This document shows, piece after piece, positions 29,052-38,065 of a stretch of 64,000 nt of DNA; the stretch's first letter is position 1; each line of letters opens with the position of its first letter. A program made the position numbers and the translations under genes. The DNA comes from Amycolatopsis antarctica (GTDB lineage Bacteria > Actinomycetota > Actinomycetes > Mycobacteriales > Pseudonocardiaceae). Location: assembly GCF_002262875.1 (NCBI RefSeq), contig NZ_NKYE01000003.1:1-64000 (forward strand), given 5' to 3'. The notes under the pieces are model-generated. The model had not been told where the DNA came from and ran no database searches. It saw nothing but the letters and a program-made list of their open reading frames with translations.

Positions 29052-29900
29052 ATGGGCGAGCTGGAATCCACTGCGCGCGGTCGTCAACTCGGTGAGGAAC
29101 TGCGCAGGCGACGCGAACGTGCCGGGCTGAACGGGGTCGAGCTGGCCCGCCGGATCGGCTGGTCGCCGAGCACCGTGTCGCGAATGGAAGCGGGCCTGGG
29201 AAACCATTCCGAGGTGAAGCTGACGGCGTATCTGGCGCACTGCGGGACGTCCGCGCCGGACGCGGCGGAGGTCCTGCGGCTCGGCGAGCCCGGTGAGGAC
29301 GGTTATCTGGTGCGCCGCAGCGTGCTGCGGACGCTGGTGTTGCACGAGTCGACGGCCGTCGGCATCCGCGAGACCGCCCCGTTGCTCGTACCCGGCCTCC
29401 TGCAGACCGAGGACTACGCCCGTGCGGTGATGCATCTGCCCGGCTCGCTGACCGAGGACGAGATCGCGGCGCGGGTCGCCGTCCGAATGGACCGGCAGAC
29501 GCTGCTGCGCCGTCGATGGCCGCCCCGGTTCACCTACCTGATCTACGAGCCCGCGTTGCGCTGCCCGCTGGGGGGTGACCGGGTCATGCACGAGCAGATG
29601 CTGCACCTGGTGTTCCTGTCGTCCCGGCCGCAGATGACGATCCGGGTGGTGCGCCTGTCCGATGGTGCGCGTGCTGCACATGGCCAGCAATTCGCGTTGA
29701 TGGAGTACGCCGATCATGGCCCCGTGCTGTACGCGGAGAACACGTTCGCCGGAATGTTCGTGGAGAACCGGGAGGACGTCGAGACCTCGCGCGCGTTTCT
29801 CGACGGGATCGCCGGGGATGCCCTGAATGAGGGACAATCCCGGGAGTTCCTTGCGGCGCTCGCAAGCGACTACGACCGCCCCGACGGAGGAGCACCATGA
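29052..29900 (+). CDS. XRE-family regulator with DUF5753 domain
   Basis: A 282-residue protein. The N-terminal Cro/C1 helix-turn-helix (about 10-65) includes LARRIGWSPSTVSRMEAG. The remainder is a DUF5753 domain with the family phrase VPGLLQTEDYARAV and, later, PQMTIRVVRLSDGA. These regulators are abundant in actinobacteria and are usually paired with a DUF397 gene, as here, where they overlap as ATGA. Some pairs affect development and antibiotic production; the role of this one is unknown. Confidence 0.9.
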   Translation: MGELESTARGRQLGEELRRRRERAGLNGVELARRIGWSPSTVSRMEAGLGNHSEVKLTAYLAHCGTSAPDAAEVLRLGEPGEDGYLVRRSVLRTLVLHESTAVGIRETAPLLVPGLLQTEDYARAVMHLPGSLTEDEIAARVAVRMDRQTLLRRRWPPRFTYLIYEPALRCPLGGDRVMHEQMLHLVFLSSRPQMTIRVVRLSDGARAAHGQQFALMEYADHGPVLYAENTFAGMFVENREDVETSRAFLDGIAGDALNEGQSREFLAALASDYDRPDGGAP

Positions 29901-30094
29901 CCGCGGCCGATCAGCGCAGCCCCGGCTGGCGCAAGAGCAGCCACAGCAATGCGAACGACTCGTGCGTCGAGGTGGATTTCGTCGCGGCGGAGGTCGCCGT
30001 CCGGGACTCCAAGGACCCGGCCTCCGGGGTACTGCGCTTCGGTCCCGCGCGATGGCGTGCGTTCACCGGTCACATCGCCGGTCTCCGGGCCTGA
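29897..30094 (+). CDS. DUF397 protein
   Basis: A 65-residue protein with the family signature WRKSSHSNANDSCVEV, VRDSKDP and LRFGPARWRAF. It starts inside the stop of the XRE regulator (ATGA overlap). DUF397 proteins are thought to work with their partner regulator, possibly as an antagonist. The 282-bp gap after it (30095-30376) holds no feature that I can support. Confidence 0.9.
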   Translation: MTAADQRSPGWRKSSHSNANDSCVEVDFVAAEVAVRDSKDPASGVLRFGPARWRAFTGHIAGLRA

Positions 30095-30376
30095 ACCGCG
30101 TCCGGCGCTGACCCGGTCCGCGTCGCCTGCTGCCACCGTGGCCACGTTTGTCCCCAGCGACGGGCGATTCCGCGCGATCGGTCCACTCGTGCCGCAGAAT
30201 CGTCCACAGGCGGGCGCAATCGCGTTCCCAGGGGCGTTGCGCGGATACGCTGGAGCGGGGACGCCCCCCAGGGCGGGTGGGGGAGGGGTGCCCGTCGAAA
30301 CTCCGCGTCGATCGCGGGTGGTGGCGGTGCGTGGGGGGCGATGCGTGCCGCTGGACGGTCGTGCGAGGGGGAGCGG

Positions 30377-31000
30377 TCAGCGGCCGCCGCCGGGCTGCCA
30401 CAGCACGTCGCCCTCCGGATTCGCCAGCCGGGCGAGGATGAACAGCAGGTCCGAGAGCCGGTTCAGGTACTTGACCGCCACCGCGTTCGTCCGCTCCGCG
30501 TCCGCCTCGATCAGCCCCCAACCGGCACGCTCCGCGCGCCGCGACACCGTGCGGGCCTGGTGCAGCAACGCCGCGCCCGCCGTGCCGCCGGGCAGGATGA
30601 ACGAGGTCAGCTTCGACAGCCGCTCGTTGAACTCGTCGCACCAGCCTTCCAGCCGCTGCACGTACTCCTCGGTGATCCGCAGAGGCGCCGGAGCGCTGCG
30701 ACGCGCAGCGTCTCCGTCCGGGGTGATGGCTGGGTGGCGGGAGGGAGGATCGGGGACGACGGGGGTACACAGATCCGCCCCGACGTCGAACAGGTCGTTC
30801 TGCACGCCGCGCAGCACCCCGGCGATCTCCTCGGACAGCCCGCCGAGCGCGATCGCCACCCCGATCACCGAGTTCGTCTCGTCGACCTCCGCGTAGGCGC
30901 CCAGCCGCGGATCGGTCTTCGGCACCCGCGAGCCGTCCCCCAGCGCGGTGCTGCCGTTGTCGCCGACCTTCGTGTACACGCGATTGATGCGAACCGACAT
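30377..31000 (-). CDS. Cob(I)alamin adenosyltransferase, PduO type
   Basis: It transfers adenosyl from ATP to cob(I)alamin to make coenzyme B12. It has 207 residues. The ATP-binding N-terminus TKVGDNGSTALGDGSRVPK, the helix YAEVDETNSVIG, and the late RAERAGWGLIEADAERTN and YLNRLSDLLFILAR are family motifs. An extra Pro/Ser/Ala-rich segment of about 25 residues (VPDPPSRHPAITPDG and following) lies in the middle. The cofactor is needed by the ethylmalonyl-CoA mutase 3 kb away. Confidence 0.93.
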   Translation of the reverse strand: MSVRINRVYTKVGDNGSTALGDGSRVPKTDPRLGAYAEVDETNSVIGVAIALGGLSEEIAGVLRGVQNDLFDVGADLCTPVVPDPPSRHPAITPDGDAARRSAPAPLRITEEYVQRLEGWCDEFNERLSKLTSFILPGGTAGAALLHQARTVSRRAERAGWGLIEADAERTNAVAVKYLNRLSDLLFILARLANPEGDVLWQPGGGR

Positions 31001-31053
31001 GCCGCCACCCTACCGGCGGATCCCGCGCCGCAGCGCGGAATCCGCCAGGGCGC

Positions 31054-31717
31054 TCAGCCCCCGGCGAACGCCGTCGCCGCCTCCTCGCCCCGCGCCACGG
31101 CCGCACCCTGATCCTCGATCGGGTCGACCGTCACGCCGGGGAACAGGATGAGGTCGACGACCTCGGCGGACACACCACCGGTCGCCGGGTCGGGGTCGAT
31201 CCCGAGCTGCTCGGCCAGCCGGTACGAACCCTCGCCGATCATGTTCTCCGGGCCGATGTCGCCCACGACGGCGTAGGCGACCCTGTCCTCGTGCACCACC
31301 GCCGCGACGGTCCCGCCGTCGATACCGGCCCCGCCGAAGTGCCAGGTGTCGTTGACGCTGGGCACCACGATGTACGGCAGCCGGGCCGAATCGAAGTGCT
31401 GCCCGTCGGCCTGCTGCCACGCCGTCTCCGGCAGGAACGACGGATCGGTGTCCTCGTTGCGCTCCTCGGTGCGCCGACCGTCGCAGTCGACGTCGAAATC
31501 GGACTTCCAGTGCACCGCGGAACCCGTCGAGCAGACCGCGATCGTCCGCGCCCCGCCCGAATCCTCGTCAGACGTCACCGTTCGAGATCCGCTCCGCGTA
31601 ACTCGCCGCCTGCCGCAACTGCTCGGCGTCCGGGCCCGCCGCGGCAGCCGCCTGCGCGGGAACGGTGACCGCGGTGACGGCCAATACCGCCGCCACCAAC
31701 AGGGTTCTCGTCCGCGT
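31054..31717 (-). pseudogene. Secreted GH75-type chitosanase, start codon and frame damaged
   Basis: The catalytic part (31054-31578) matches glycoside hydrolase family 75: KSDFDVDCDGRRTEERNE, LPYIVVPS, VAAVVHEDRVAYAVVGDIG and IGEGSYRLAEQLGIDPDP. It lacks an export signal in its own frame. Upstream in a second frame is a clear signal peptide (TRTRTLLVAAVLAVTAVTV, then AQAAA) that leads into AERISNG and a stop. Loss of about eight bases at 31575-31580 would explain the break. Where its start should be, nine bases after GAGGAG, the codon is ACG (31715-31717), and a TAG lies just upstream. Both defects suggest a decaying gene. Confidence 0.75.
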
Positions 31718-31871
31718 GGTGCTCTACTCCTCGTTGATCACGGTGCCTGCCACTGGACAACTTCGTTAGTGGATAACAGAGTTCACGCCTTCGTGGGAGC
31801 CGCCAACCGGTGCGCGGCGACGGCGGACCTGCCGATCGGCCGGATGGAGGCGACGGGCATCATTGGCCCCC

Positions 31872-33146
31872 ATGAGCGAGCACATCGACTTGCAGGGTGG
31901 CGCGCGACTGGTCGGCGAGGTCGAGGTCGTCGGCGCCAAGAACAGCGTGCTCAAACTGATGGCGGCGGCGCTGCTCGCCGAGGGCACCACGACCATCACC
32001 AACTGCCCGCAGATCCTCGACGTCCCGCTAATGGGCGATGTGCTGCGCAGTGTCGGCTGCGAGGTGGAGATCGACGGCGACACCGCCCGCATCACCACCC
32101 CCGCCGAACTGTCGCACCGCGCCGACTCCGCCGCGATGGGCAAGCTGCGCGCCTCCGTCTGCGTCCTCGGCCCCCTGGTCGGACGGCTCAAGCAGGCCGT
32201 CGTCGCGCTCCCCGGCGGTGACGCGATCGGCCAGCGGCCCCTCGACATGCACCAGAACGGTCTGCGCAAGCTGGGTGCCACCAGCACCATCAAGCACGGC
32301 TGCGTGGTCGCCGAGGCCGACGGGCTGCACGGCGCCCAGATCTGGCTCGACTTCCCCAGCGTCGGGGCGACCGAGAACATCCTGATGGCGGCCGTTCTCG
32401 CCGAGGGCACCACCGTCATCGACAACGCCGCCCGTGAGCCGGAGATCTCCGACATCTGCACGATGCTCGTCGAGATGGGCGCCAAGATCGAGGGCGCCGG
32501 CACGTCCACGCTCACCGTGCACGGCGTCGAAGCGCTCCACCCCACCGAGCACCGCGTCATCGGCGACCGCATCGTCGGCGCCACCTGGGCCTTCGCCGCC
32601 GCGATGACCCGGGGCGACCTCACCGTCAAGGGCGTCAACCCGCACCACCTGGACCTGGTGCTGGACAAGCTGCGCCTCGCCGGCGCCGACATCACCACCT
32701 TCGACGGCGACGGTTTCCGCGTCGTGCAGGCCGAACGCCCGCAGGCCGTCGACTGGGTGACCCTGCCGTACCCGGGCTTCGCCACCGACCTGCAGCCGTT
32801 CGCCGTGGCCCTGTCCAGCGTCTCCGAGGGCACCTCGATGATCACCGAGAACGTCTACGAGGCGCGGTTCCGCTTCATCGAGGAAATGGTGCGCCTCGGC
32901 GCCGACGCCCGCACCGACGGCCACCACGCCGTCGTCCGCGGCATCGAACAGCTCTCCAGCGCGCCGGTCTGGGCCGCCGACATCCGGGCCGGAGCCGGCC
33001 TGGTCCTCGCCGGCCTCTGCGCGGACGGGGTCACCGAGATCTGGGACGTCTTCCACATCGACCGCGGCTACCCGCACTTCGTGGAGAACCTCAACCGCCT
33101 CGGCGCCGACATCAAACGCGTGATCGGCGACCCCGAACGTTCCTGA
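31872..33146 (+). CDS. murA: UDP-N-acetylglucosamine 1-carboxyvinyltransferase
   Basis: It catalyses the first committed step of peptidoglycan synthesis, adding enolpyruvate to UDP-GlcNAc. It has 424 residues from ATG 31872. The N-terminal [14 protein letters not shown] and [13 protein letters not shown] motifs are typical. The active-site loop reads [11 protein letters not shown] with Asp117 in place of the usual cysteine. The same Cys-to-Asp change makes M. tuberculosis MurA insensitive to fosfomycin, so intrinsic resistance is expected. Confidence 0.96.
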   Translation: MSEHIDLQGGARLVGEVEVVGAKNSVLKLMAAALLAEGTTTITNCPQILDVPLMGDVLRSVGCEVEIDGDTARITTPAELSHRADSAAMGKLRASVCVLGPLVGRLKQAVVALPGGDAIGQRPLDMHQNGLRKLGATSTIKHGCVVAEADGLHGAQIWLDFPSVGATENILMAAVLAEGTTVIDNAAREPEISDICTMLVEMGAKIEGAGTSTLTVHGVEALHPTEHRVIGDRIVGATWAFAAAMTRGDLTVKGVNPHHLDLVLDKLRLAGADITTFDGDGFRVVQAERPQAVDWVTLPYPGFATDLQPFAVALSSVSEGTSMITENVYEARFRFIEEMVRLGADARTDGHHAVVRGIEQLSSAPVWAADIRAGAGLVLAGLCADGVTEIWDVFHIDRGYPHFVENLNRLGADIKRVIGDPERS

Positions 33147-33152
33147 AGCCGT

Positions 33153-33401
33153 GTGACCCGCGCCACGATCGGCTCGGTGAAAGAACGGCTGCTCCGCGAG
33201 GTGGGCACCTTCGGCCTGTGCGTCCAGACCGAGGAGTTCGACGAGACGCCCGCGCCGGAGGTGGAACTCGCCATCGCGAGCCGCTACCTTCCCGCCGACG
33301 AGGCGGCGGAATTCCTCCGCTCCGTCGAGGGCAACCGGCACGTCCTCATCCGCATGCGCCCGCAGCGCTGGCTCAGCCAGGACCAGTCGAAAGCGGGCTG
33401 A
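33153..33401 (+). CDS. Small hypothetical protein after murA
   Basis: An 82-residue acidic protein not recognised as a known family. It starts at GTG 33153, seven bases after the murA stop; GTG 33177 is an alternative start. Codon use matches its neighbours. The segment VELAIASRYLPADEAAEFL and the end PQRWLSQDQSKAG show no catalytic motif. It is probably co-transcribed with murA and is convergent with the LysE exporter. Confidence 0.6.
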   Translation: MTRATIGSVKERLLREVGTFGLCVQTEEFDETPAPEVELAIASRYLPADEAAEFLRSVEGNRHVLIRMRPQRWLSQDQSKAG

Positions 33402-33411
33402 GCGCCGAGGC

Positions 33412-34038
33412 TCACCCCTCGGCGGCCAGCACCGCGCCGAAACCGATCAGCGCCGTGCCGGTCACGGCGTCCAGCGAACGGCGCACGGTGCGCCTGCGCA
33501 GCCACACCCGCACCCGGTGCACGAAGAACAGCAGCACCAGCAACCACAGCCCGCCCAGCACCGCGACCGTGTAGGCGAGCAGCAACGCCTGCCAGGTGCC
33601 CGTCGTCGCCGGGTCGAGGAACTGCGGAAGCACCGACAGGTACAGCACCAGCACCTTCGGATTCGTCACGTTCGACAGGAAACCCTCGCGGAACCGCCGG
33701 AACCCACCGGACCGCGAACTGGCCGCGTCGTCCAGCGCCGGGTACTCGCCGCGCCACGCCCCGCGCAAAGCCTGGACGCCGAGATAACAGAGGTAGGCGA
33801 CACCGAGCCAGCGCAACGTGGTGAACACCGGCTGGGAATGGGCGATGACCGCGCCGAGCCCCAGCGCGGCGGCGGTTCCCTGCACGGCGTTACCGGTGAA
33901 GATCCCGAGACTCGACAGCAGGCCACCGCGGGCACCGCCGGCCACCGAGTTCTTCAGTACCACCGCGGTGTCCGGGCCCGGTACCAGGACCACCAGGACC
34001 ACGACGGCGAGGTAGCTGCCGTACACGCTCCACGTCAT
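33412..34038 (-). CDS. LysE/RhtB-family amino acid exporter
   Basis: A 208-residue membrane protein with about six helices. The first helix has the family motif VPGPDTAVVLKNSVAGGARGG, and the central loop has FLSNVTNPKVLVLYLSVLPQF. The family exports amino acids such as lysine, threonine or homoserine. The substrate cannot be told from sequence. Confidence 0.9.
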   Translation of the reverse strand: MTWSVYGSYLAVVVLVVLVPGPDTAVVLKNSVAGGARGGLLSSLGIFTGNAVQGTAAALGLGAVIAHSQPVFTTLRWLGVAYLCYLGVQALRGAWRGEYPALDDAASSRSGGFRRFREGFLSNVTNPKVLVLYLSVLPQFLDPATTGTWQALLLAYTVAVLGGLWLLVLLFFVHRVRVWLRRRTVRRSLDAVTGTALIGFGAVLAAEG

Positions 34039-34151
34039 GCGGCGGACACTAACCCTCCGGGGAGCTGCGGAGCACGCGGATATCGGTCACAGTGCTCGGG
34101 TGCGGCGACAACGCGGCGACCGCTGCCCCGGCGGCGGCCCGGATGACAGCG

Positions 34152-34196
34152 TTGACGTGTCCGGTTCCACTCGCCGCCATATGTTACCGGCGAGTA
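34152..34196 (+). promoter_or_regulatory. Promoter and shared operator of the ethylmalonyl-CoA mutase gene
   Basis: TTGACG (34152-34157) may be a -35 box, with TATGTT (34180-34185) or CATATG as the -10 box; the spacing is loose. TACCGGCGAGTA at 34185-34196 is a degenerate palindrome (TACYSGCSRGTA) that overlaps the downstream edge of the -10 region, and an 8-bp inverted repeat ACTCGCCG/CGGCGAGT spans 34169-34195. The identical 12-mer lies upstream of the hydroxyacyl-CoA dehydrogenase gene. TetR-type repressors of acyl-CoA genes bind sites of this kind. Confidence 0.5.
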
Positions 34197-34227
34197 TGCT
34201 CGCCTGGTCGTCCATCGGGAGGTAGCC

Positions 34228-36258
34228 GTGCCCTATCCCACCGACCGGGAGCGCGATCGCCCCTGGGTGATGCGGACCTACGCCGGGCACTCCTCGGCCG
34301 CCGCGTCGAACGAGCTGTACCGGCGCAACCTGGCCAAGGGACAGACCGGCCTGTCCGTGGCCTTCGACCTGCCCACCCAGACCGGCTACGACGCCGACCA
34401 CAAGCTCGCCAAGGGCGAGGTCGGCAAGGTCGGTGTGCCGATCGCCCACATCGGCGACATGCGCAGGCTCTTCGACGGCATCCCGCTGGCCGAGGCGAAC
34501 ACCTCGATGACGATCAACGCACCGGCCATGTGGCTGCTCGCGCTCTACGTCACCGTCGCCGAGGAACAGGCGGAAGAGTCGGGACGCGACGGCAGTACCG
34601 ACACTGCCGAGGTACTGGCCAAGCTCACCGGCACCACCCAGAACGACATCATCAAGGAGTACCTCTCCCGCGGGACCTACATCTTCCCGCCCGGGCCGAG
34701 CCTCCGGCTGATCACCGACATGATCACCTGGACGGTGCATCACGTGCCCCGCTGGAACCCGATCAACATCTGCAGCTACCACCTGCAGGAGGCGGGCGCG
34801 ACGCCGACGCAGGAGGTCGCCTACGCCCTCTGCACCGCGATCGCCGTGCTCGACGCGGTACGCGACTCCGGCCAGGTCGAGCAGGCCGACATGGCGAAGG
34901 TCGTCGCCCGCATCTCCTTCTTCGTCAACGCCGGGGTGCGCTTCGTCGAGGAGATGTCCAAGATGCGCGCGTTCACCGCGCTCTGGGACGAGATCACCGC
35001 CGAGCGCTACGGCGTCACCGACGCGAAGGCGCGCAGGCTCCGCTACGGCGTGCAGGTCAACTCCCTCGGACTGACCGAGGCGCAGCCGGAGAACAACGTC
35101 CAGCGGATCGTGCTGGAGATGCTCGCAGTGTCGCTCTCCCGCGGCGCGCGGGCGCGGGCGATCCAGCTCCCCGCCTGGAACGAGGCGCTCGGCCTGCCCC
35201 GGCCGTGGGACCAGCAGTGGGCGCTGCGGATGCAGCAGGTACTCGCGTACGAGACCGATCTGCTGGAGTACGAGGACATCTTCGACGGCTCACTGGTCAT
35301 CGAGTCCAAAGTGGACGAGATCAAGAAGGGCGCCCGCGCGGAGATCGCCAGGGTGCAGGAGATGGGCGGTGCGGTGCCCGCCGTCGAGAGCGGCTACATG
35401 AAATCCGAACTGGTCACCTCCTTCGCCGACTACCGCCGTGGTGTGGAGTCGGGCGAGCGGGTGATCGTCGGGGTGAACAAGTTCGACACCAGCGAACCCA
35501 GCCCACTGCAGGCGGAAGGGGCGAAGGCGATCGAGACGGTCGACGCCGCCGTCGAGAAGGAGGCTGTGCTCGCCCTCGAACGGTGGCGCGCCGAGCGGGA
35601 CGACGAGGCGGTCGCGACCGCGCTCGCCGCGCTGAAGAGCGCCGCGGGCACCGAGGAGAACCTCTTCGAGGCGACGTTGACCTGCGCGCGGGCCGGCGTC
35701 ACCACGGGGGAGTGGTCCGGGGCGCTGCGTGAGGTCTTCGGCGAGTACCGGGCGCCCACCGGTGTCACCGCCTCCTCCGGCGGCGGCGAGGCCGCGGCCG
35801 ACCTCACCGCCGTGCGTGAACGGGTGCGCGAGACCGGAGCGGAACTCGGCGAGCGGCTGCGGATACTGGTCGGCAAGCCCGGCCTCGACGGCCACTCGAA
35901 CGGGGCCGAGCAGGTCGCCGTGCGTGCCCGTGACGCCGGTTTCGAGGTCATCTACCAGGGAATCCGGCTCACACCCGAGCAGATCGTGTCGGCGGCGGTG
36001 CAGGAAGGCGTGCACGTGGTCGGCCTGTCCGTGCTGTCCGGCTCGCACCTGGAGATCGTGCCTGAGGTGGTGGACGGTCTGGTCGCCGCGGGAGCGGCGG
36101 ACGTGCCGGTGATCGTCGGCGGGATCATCCCGCCCGAGGACGCGAAGCTGCTCACGGACCGTGGCATCGCCAGGGTGTTCACGCCCAAGGACTACGAGCT
36201 GACGGAGATCATGAACGAGATCGTTTCGGTGGTCCGGCAGGCCCGCGGGCTCGACTGA
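34228..36258 (+). CDS. Ethylmalonyl-CoA mutase (MeaA type)
   Basis: A coenzyme B12-dependent mutase of 676 residues holding both the TIM-barrel substrate domain (about 1-500) and the B12 domain (about 545-676) in one chain. The lower axial ligand is the histidine of KPGLDGHSNGAEQ; the SNG ending is characteristic of ethylmalonyl-CoA mutase, while methylmalonyl-CoA mutases have DHDRG. It converts ethylmalonyl-CoA to methylsuccinyl-CoA in C2 assimilation or in supply of polyketide precursors. GTG 34228 follows GGGAGG. No crotonyl-CoA carboxylase/reductase is in the window. Confidence 0.88.
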   Translation: MPYPTDRERDRPWVMRTYAGHSSAAASNELYRRNLAKGQTGLSVAFDLPTQTGYDADHKLAKGEVGKVGVPIAHIGDMRRLFDGIPLAEANTSMTINAPAMWLLALYVTVAEEQAEESGRDGSTDTAEVLAKLTGTTQNDIIKEYLSRGTYIFPPGPSLRLITDMITWTVHHVPRWNPINICSYHLQEAGATPTQEVAYALCTAIAVLDAVRDSGQVEQADMAKVVARISFFVNAGVRFVEEMSKMRAFTALWDEITAERYGVTDAKARRLRYGVQVNSLGLTEAQPENNVQRIVLEMLAVSLSRGARARAIQLPAWNEALGLPRPWDQQWALRMQQVLAYETDLLEYEDIFDGSLVIESKVDEIKKGARAEIARVQEMGGAVPAVESGYMKSELVTSFADYRRGVESGERVIVGVNKFDTSEPSPLQAEGAKAIETVDAAVEKEAVLALERWRAERDDEAVATALAALKSAAGTEENLFEATLTCARAGVTTGEWSGALREVFGEYRAPTGVTASSGGGEAAADLTAVRERVRETGAELGERLRILVGKPGLDGHSNGAEQVAVRARDAGFEVIYQGIRLTPEQIVSAAVQEGVHVVGLSVLSGSHLEIVPEVVDGLVAAGAADVPVIVGGIIPPEDAKLLTDRGIARVFTPKDYELTEIMNEIVSVVRQARGLD

Positions 36259-36361
36259 ATCGAAATCGTAACACTCCGTACCGATTCTTTATCTTCGCAG
36301 GTCAGAGCCTGCCTGATGGACGATTTCGGGGAATGTCCATTGAGGAACTTCGCCGGTTTTC

Positions 36362-36398
36362 TTGAGCGCCCGATCGAGGGTCCCTAGGTTGGACCAAC
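36362..36398 (+). promoter_or_regulatory. Promoter with palindromic operator ahead of the ehu operon
   Basis: TTGAGC (36362-36367) and TAGGTT (36385-36390) are separated by exactly 17 bases, a good housekeeping promoter. GTTGGACCAAC, an 11-bp palindrome at 36388-36398, covers the end of the -10 box and the expected start site, so a bound repressor would block transcription. GntR-family operators of the TTGGTC...GACCAA type look similar. The regulator gene is not adjacent. Confidence 0.5.
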
Positions 36399-36444
36399 GA
36401 CGGGGAATTCGAGAACAGTGCGTAACGGCGAGGGAGCACACACG

Positions 36445-37329
36445 ATGGCTATGGGCGACTGGACGCGGCGGGACTTCTTCAGACGGGCGGCGGCAGCCGG
36501 AGCGGTGACCATCGGTGGGCCGATGCTGCTGTCCGCCTGCGCGAGCAGCGACGACACCACGACCTTCGAGGGCGCCAAGGAATCCGGCAAGATCAAGGTC
36601 GGCTTCGGCAACGAGGCGCCGTACGGCTTCACCGGGCCGGACGGCCAGCTCACCGGAGCCGAGCCGGAGATCGCACGCGTGGTGCTGCGCAACATGGGCA
36701 TCGGCGAGATCGAAGCGGTGCCCTCGGACTTCGGCCAGCTCATTCCCGGTCTGCAGGCGAAGAAGTTCGCCATCGTCGCCGCCGGCATGTCGATCCGCCC
36801 GGACCGCTGCGAGAACGCCTCGTTCTCCGCGCCGGAGTTCAAGGTCGCCTCCTCTTTCCTGGTGCCCAAGGGAAACCCGATGGGCATCACCCGGTTCGAG
36901 GACATCACCGGCAAGGACGTGAAGATCGCCGTCATGTCCGGGGCGGTGGAGAAGGACTACGCGAAGGAAGCCGGCGTCCCGGACGACAAGATCATCACCA
37001 TCGACACCCAGGACAACGTCTTCCGGCAGGTGCAGGACGGCCGGGTGTACGGCGCCGCACTGCTGGACATCACCAGCCGCTGGTTGCTCAAGCAGAACGA
37101 GGGCGCGCCCTTCGAGACCACCGAGTCCTTCCAGGGCAGCAAGTCCGCTCCCGACGTCGGTGCCTTCACCTTCCGCAAGGAGGACACCGAGTTCGTCAAC
37201 GCCTTCAACACCGAACTGCAGAAGGTCAAGGACAGCGGGCAGTGGTTGGAGATCGTCACCCCGTTCGGTTTCAGCGAGGCGAACGCCCCCGGACCGGAGC
37301 TGAAGACCGAAGAGCTCTGCAAGGCCTGA
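36445..37329 (+). CDS. ehuB: Ectoine/hydroxyectoine-type ABC transporter substrate-binding lipoprotein
   Basis: A 294-residue family 3 solute-binding protein. It carries a twin-arginine signal (TRRDFFRR) and a lipobox ending LLSACAS, so it should be folded before Tat export and then lipid-anchored. The mature part has the opening IKVGFGNEAPYGF and later GMSIRPDRCENASFSAPEF, typical of EhuB. It captures the compatible solutes ectoine and hydroxyectoine. ATG 36445 follows GAGGGAG. Substrate assignment is by family resemblance and operon order BCDA. Confidence 0.85.
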   Translation: MAMGDWTRRDFFRRAAAAGAVTIGGPMLLSACASSDDTTTFEGAKESGKIKVGFGNEAPYGFTGPDGQLTGAEPEIARVVLRNMGIGEIEAVPSDFGQLIPGLQAKKFAIVAAGMSIRPDRCENASFSAPEFKVASSFLVPKGNPMGITRFEDITGKDVKIAVMSGAVEKDYAKEAGVPDDKIITIDTQDNVFRQVQDGRVYGAALLDITSRWLLKQNEGAPFETTESFQGSKSAPDVGAFTFRKEDTEFVNAFNTELQKVKDSGQWLEIVTPFGFSEANAPGPELKTEELCKA

Positions 37330-37354
37330 GCGGCTTCGGAAAGGCGAGCTTCTC

Positions 37355-38065
37355 GTGTTCGACAACCTGTCCATACTGTTTCCCCGAATCCTCGACGGAG
37401 TGCCCTACACCGTCATCGCGACGGTCGGCGGAATCGCGCTGACGATCGTCCTGTCGTTCGCGGCGGGCCTCGGGCTGCTGGCGTCCTCGCCGGTGGCCCG
37501 GGGCCTCACCCGGGTGTACGTCGAGGGCTTCCGCGGAACCTCGGAGGTGGTCCAGCTCTTCTGGATCTACTTCGCCCTGCCCATCCTGGTCGGGATCGAC
37601 CTGATCCCGCTGGCGGCCGGCATCATCGTGCTCGGCCTGAACCACGGGGCCTACGGTGCCGAGATCGTGCGCGGCGCCATCGGGTCGGTACCCAGGGCGC
37701 AGTACGAGGGCGCGATCGCGCTCAACCTCACGCCTGCCCAGCGGATGTGGCGGGTGATCCTGCCGCAGGCGGTGGTGGAGATGCTGCCCTCGTTCAACAA
37801 CCTGTTCATCCAGCTCCTGAAGAGCACCGCGCTGCTGTACTTCATCGAGGTCACCGAAATCTTCAAGCAGGGCGACATTCTGCGCCCGCAGTACGGCGAC
37901 GATCAGGAGCTGATCTATCTGATCGAGCTGGTCTTCTACCTGTTGCTGGCCATCGCCATCACGATGCCGATGCGCTGGCTCGAACGGGTGGCCGCACGCA
38001 GGGTCGGCCGTAGCGTGCCCAGCCGCGAACGTGCGCTGGCGAAGGTGACGGGGGGTGCCGTCTGA
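37355..38065 (+). CDS. ehuC: Ectoine-type ABC transporter permease EhuC
   Basis: A 236-residue polar amino acid/compatible-solute permease with about five membrane helices. The cytosolic coupling loop for the ATPase is in GAIALNLTPAQRMWRVILPQA. Its stop overlaps the start of the second permease by one base, so the two are translationally coupled and should form a heterodimeric channel. Confidence 0.85.
   Translation: MFDNLSILFPRILDGVPYTVIATVGGIALTIVLSFAAGLGLLASSPVARGLTRVYVEGFRGTSEVVQLFWIYFALPILVGIDLIPLAAGIIVLGLNHGAYGAEIVRGAIGSVPRAQYEGAIALNLTPAQRMWRVILPQAVVEMLPSFNNLFIQLLKSTALLYFIEVTEIFKQGDILRPQYGDDQELIYLIELVFYLLLAIAITMPMRWLERVAARRVGRSVPSRERALAKVTGGAV

Noticed and set aside
31752-31776. Two DnaA-box-like sequences (8 of 9 and 7 of 9 matches) upstream of the broken chitosanase
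   Set aside because: Only two imperfect boxes, no dnaA, dnaN or AT-rich unwinding region nearby; not an origin.
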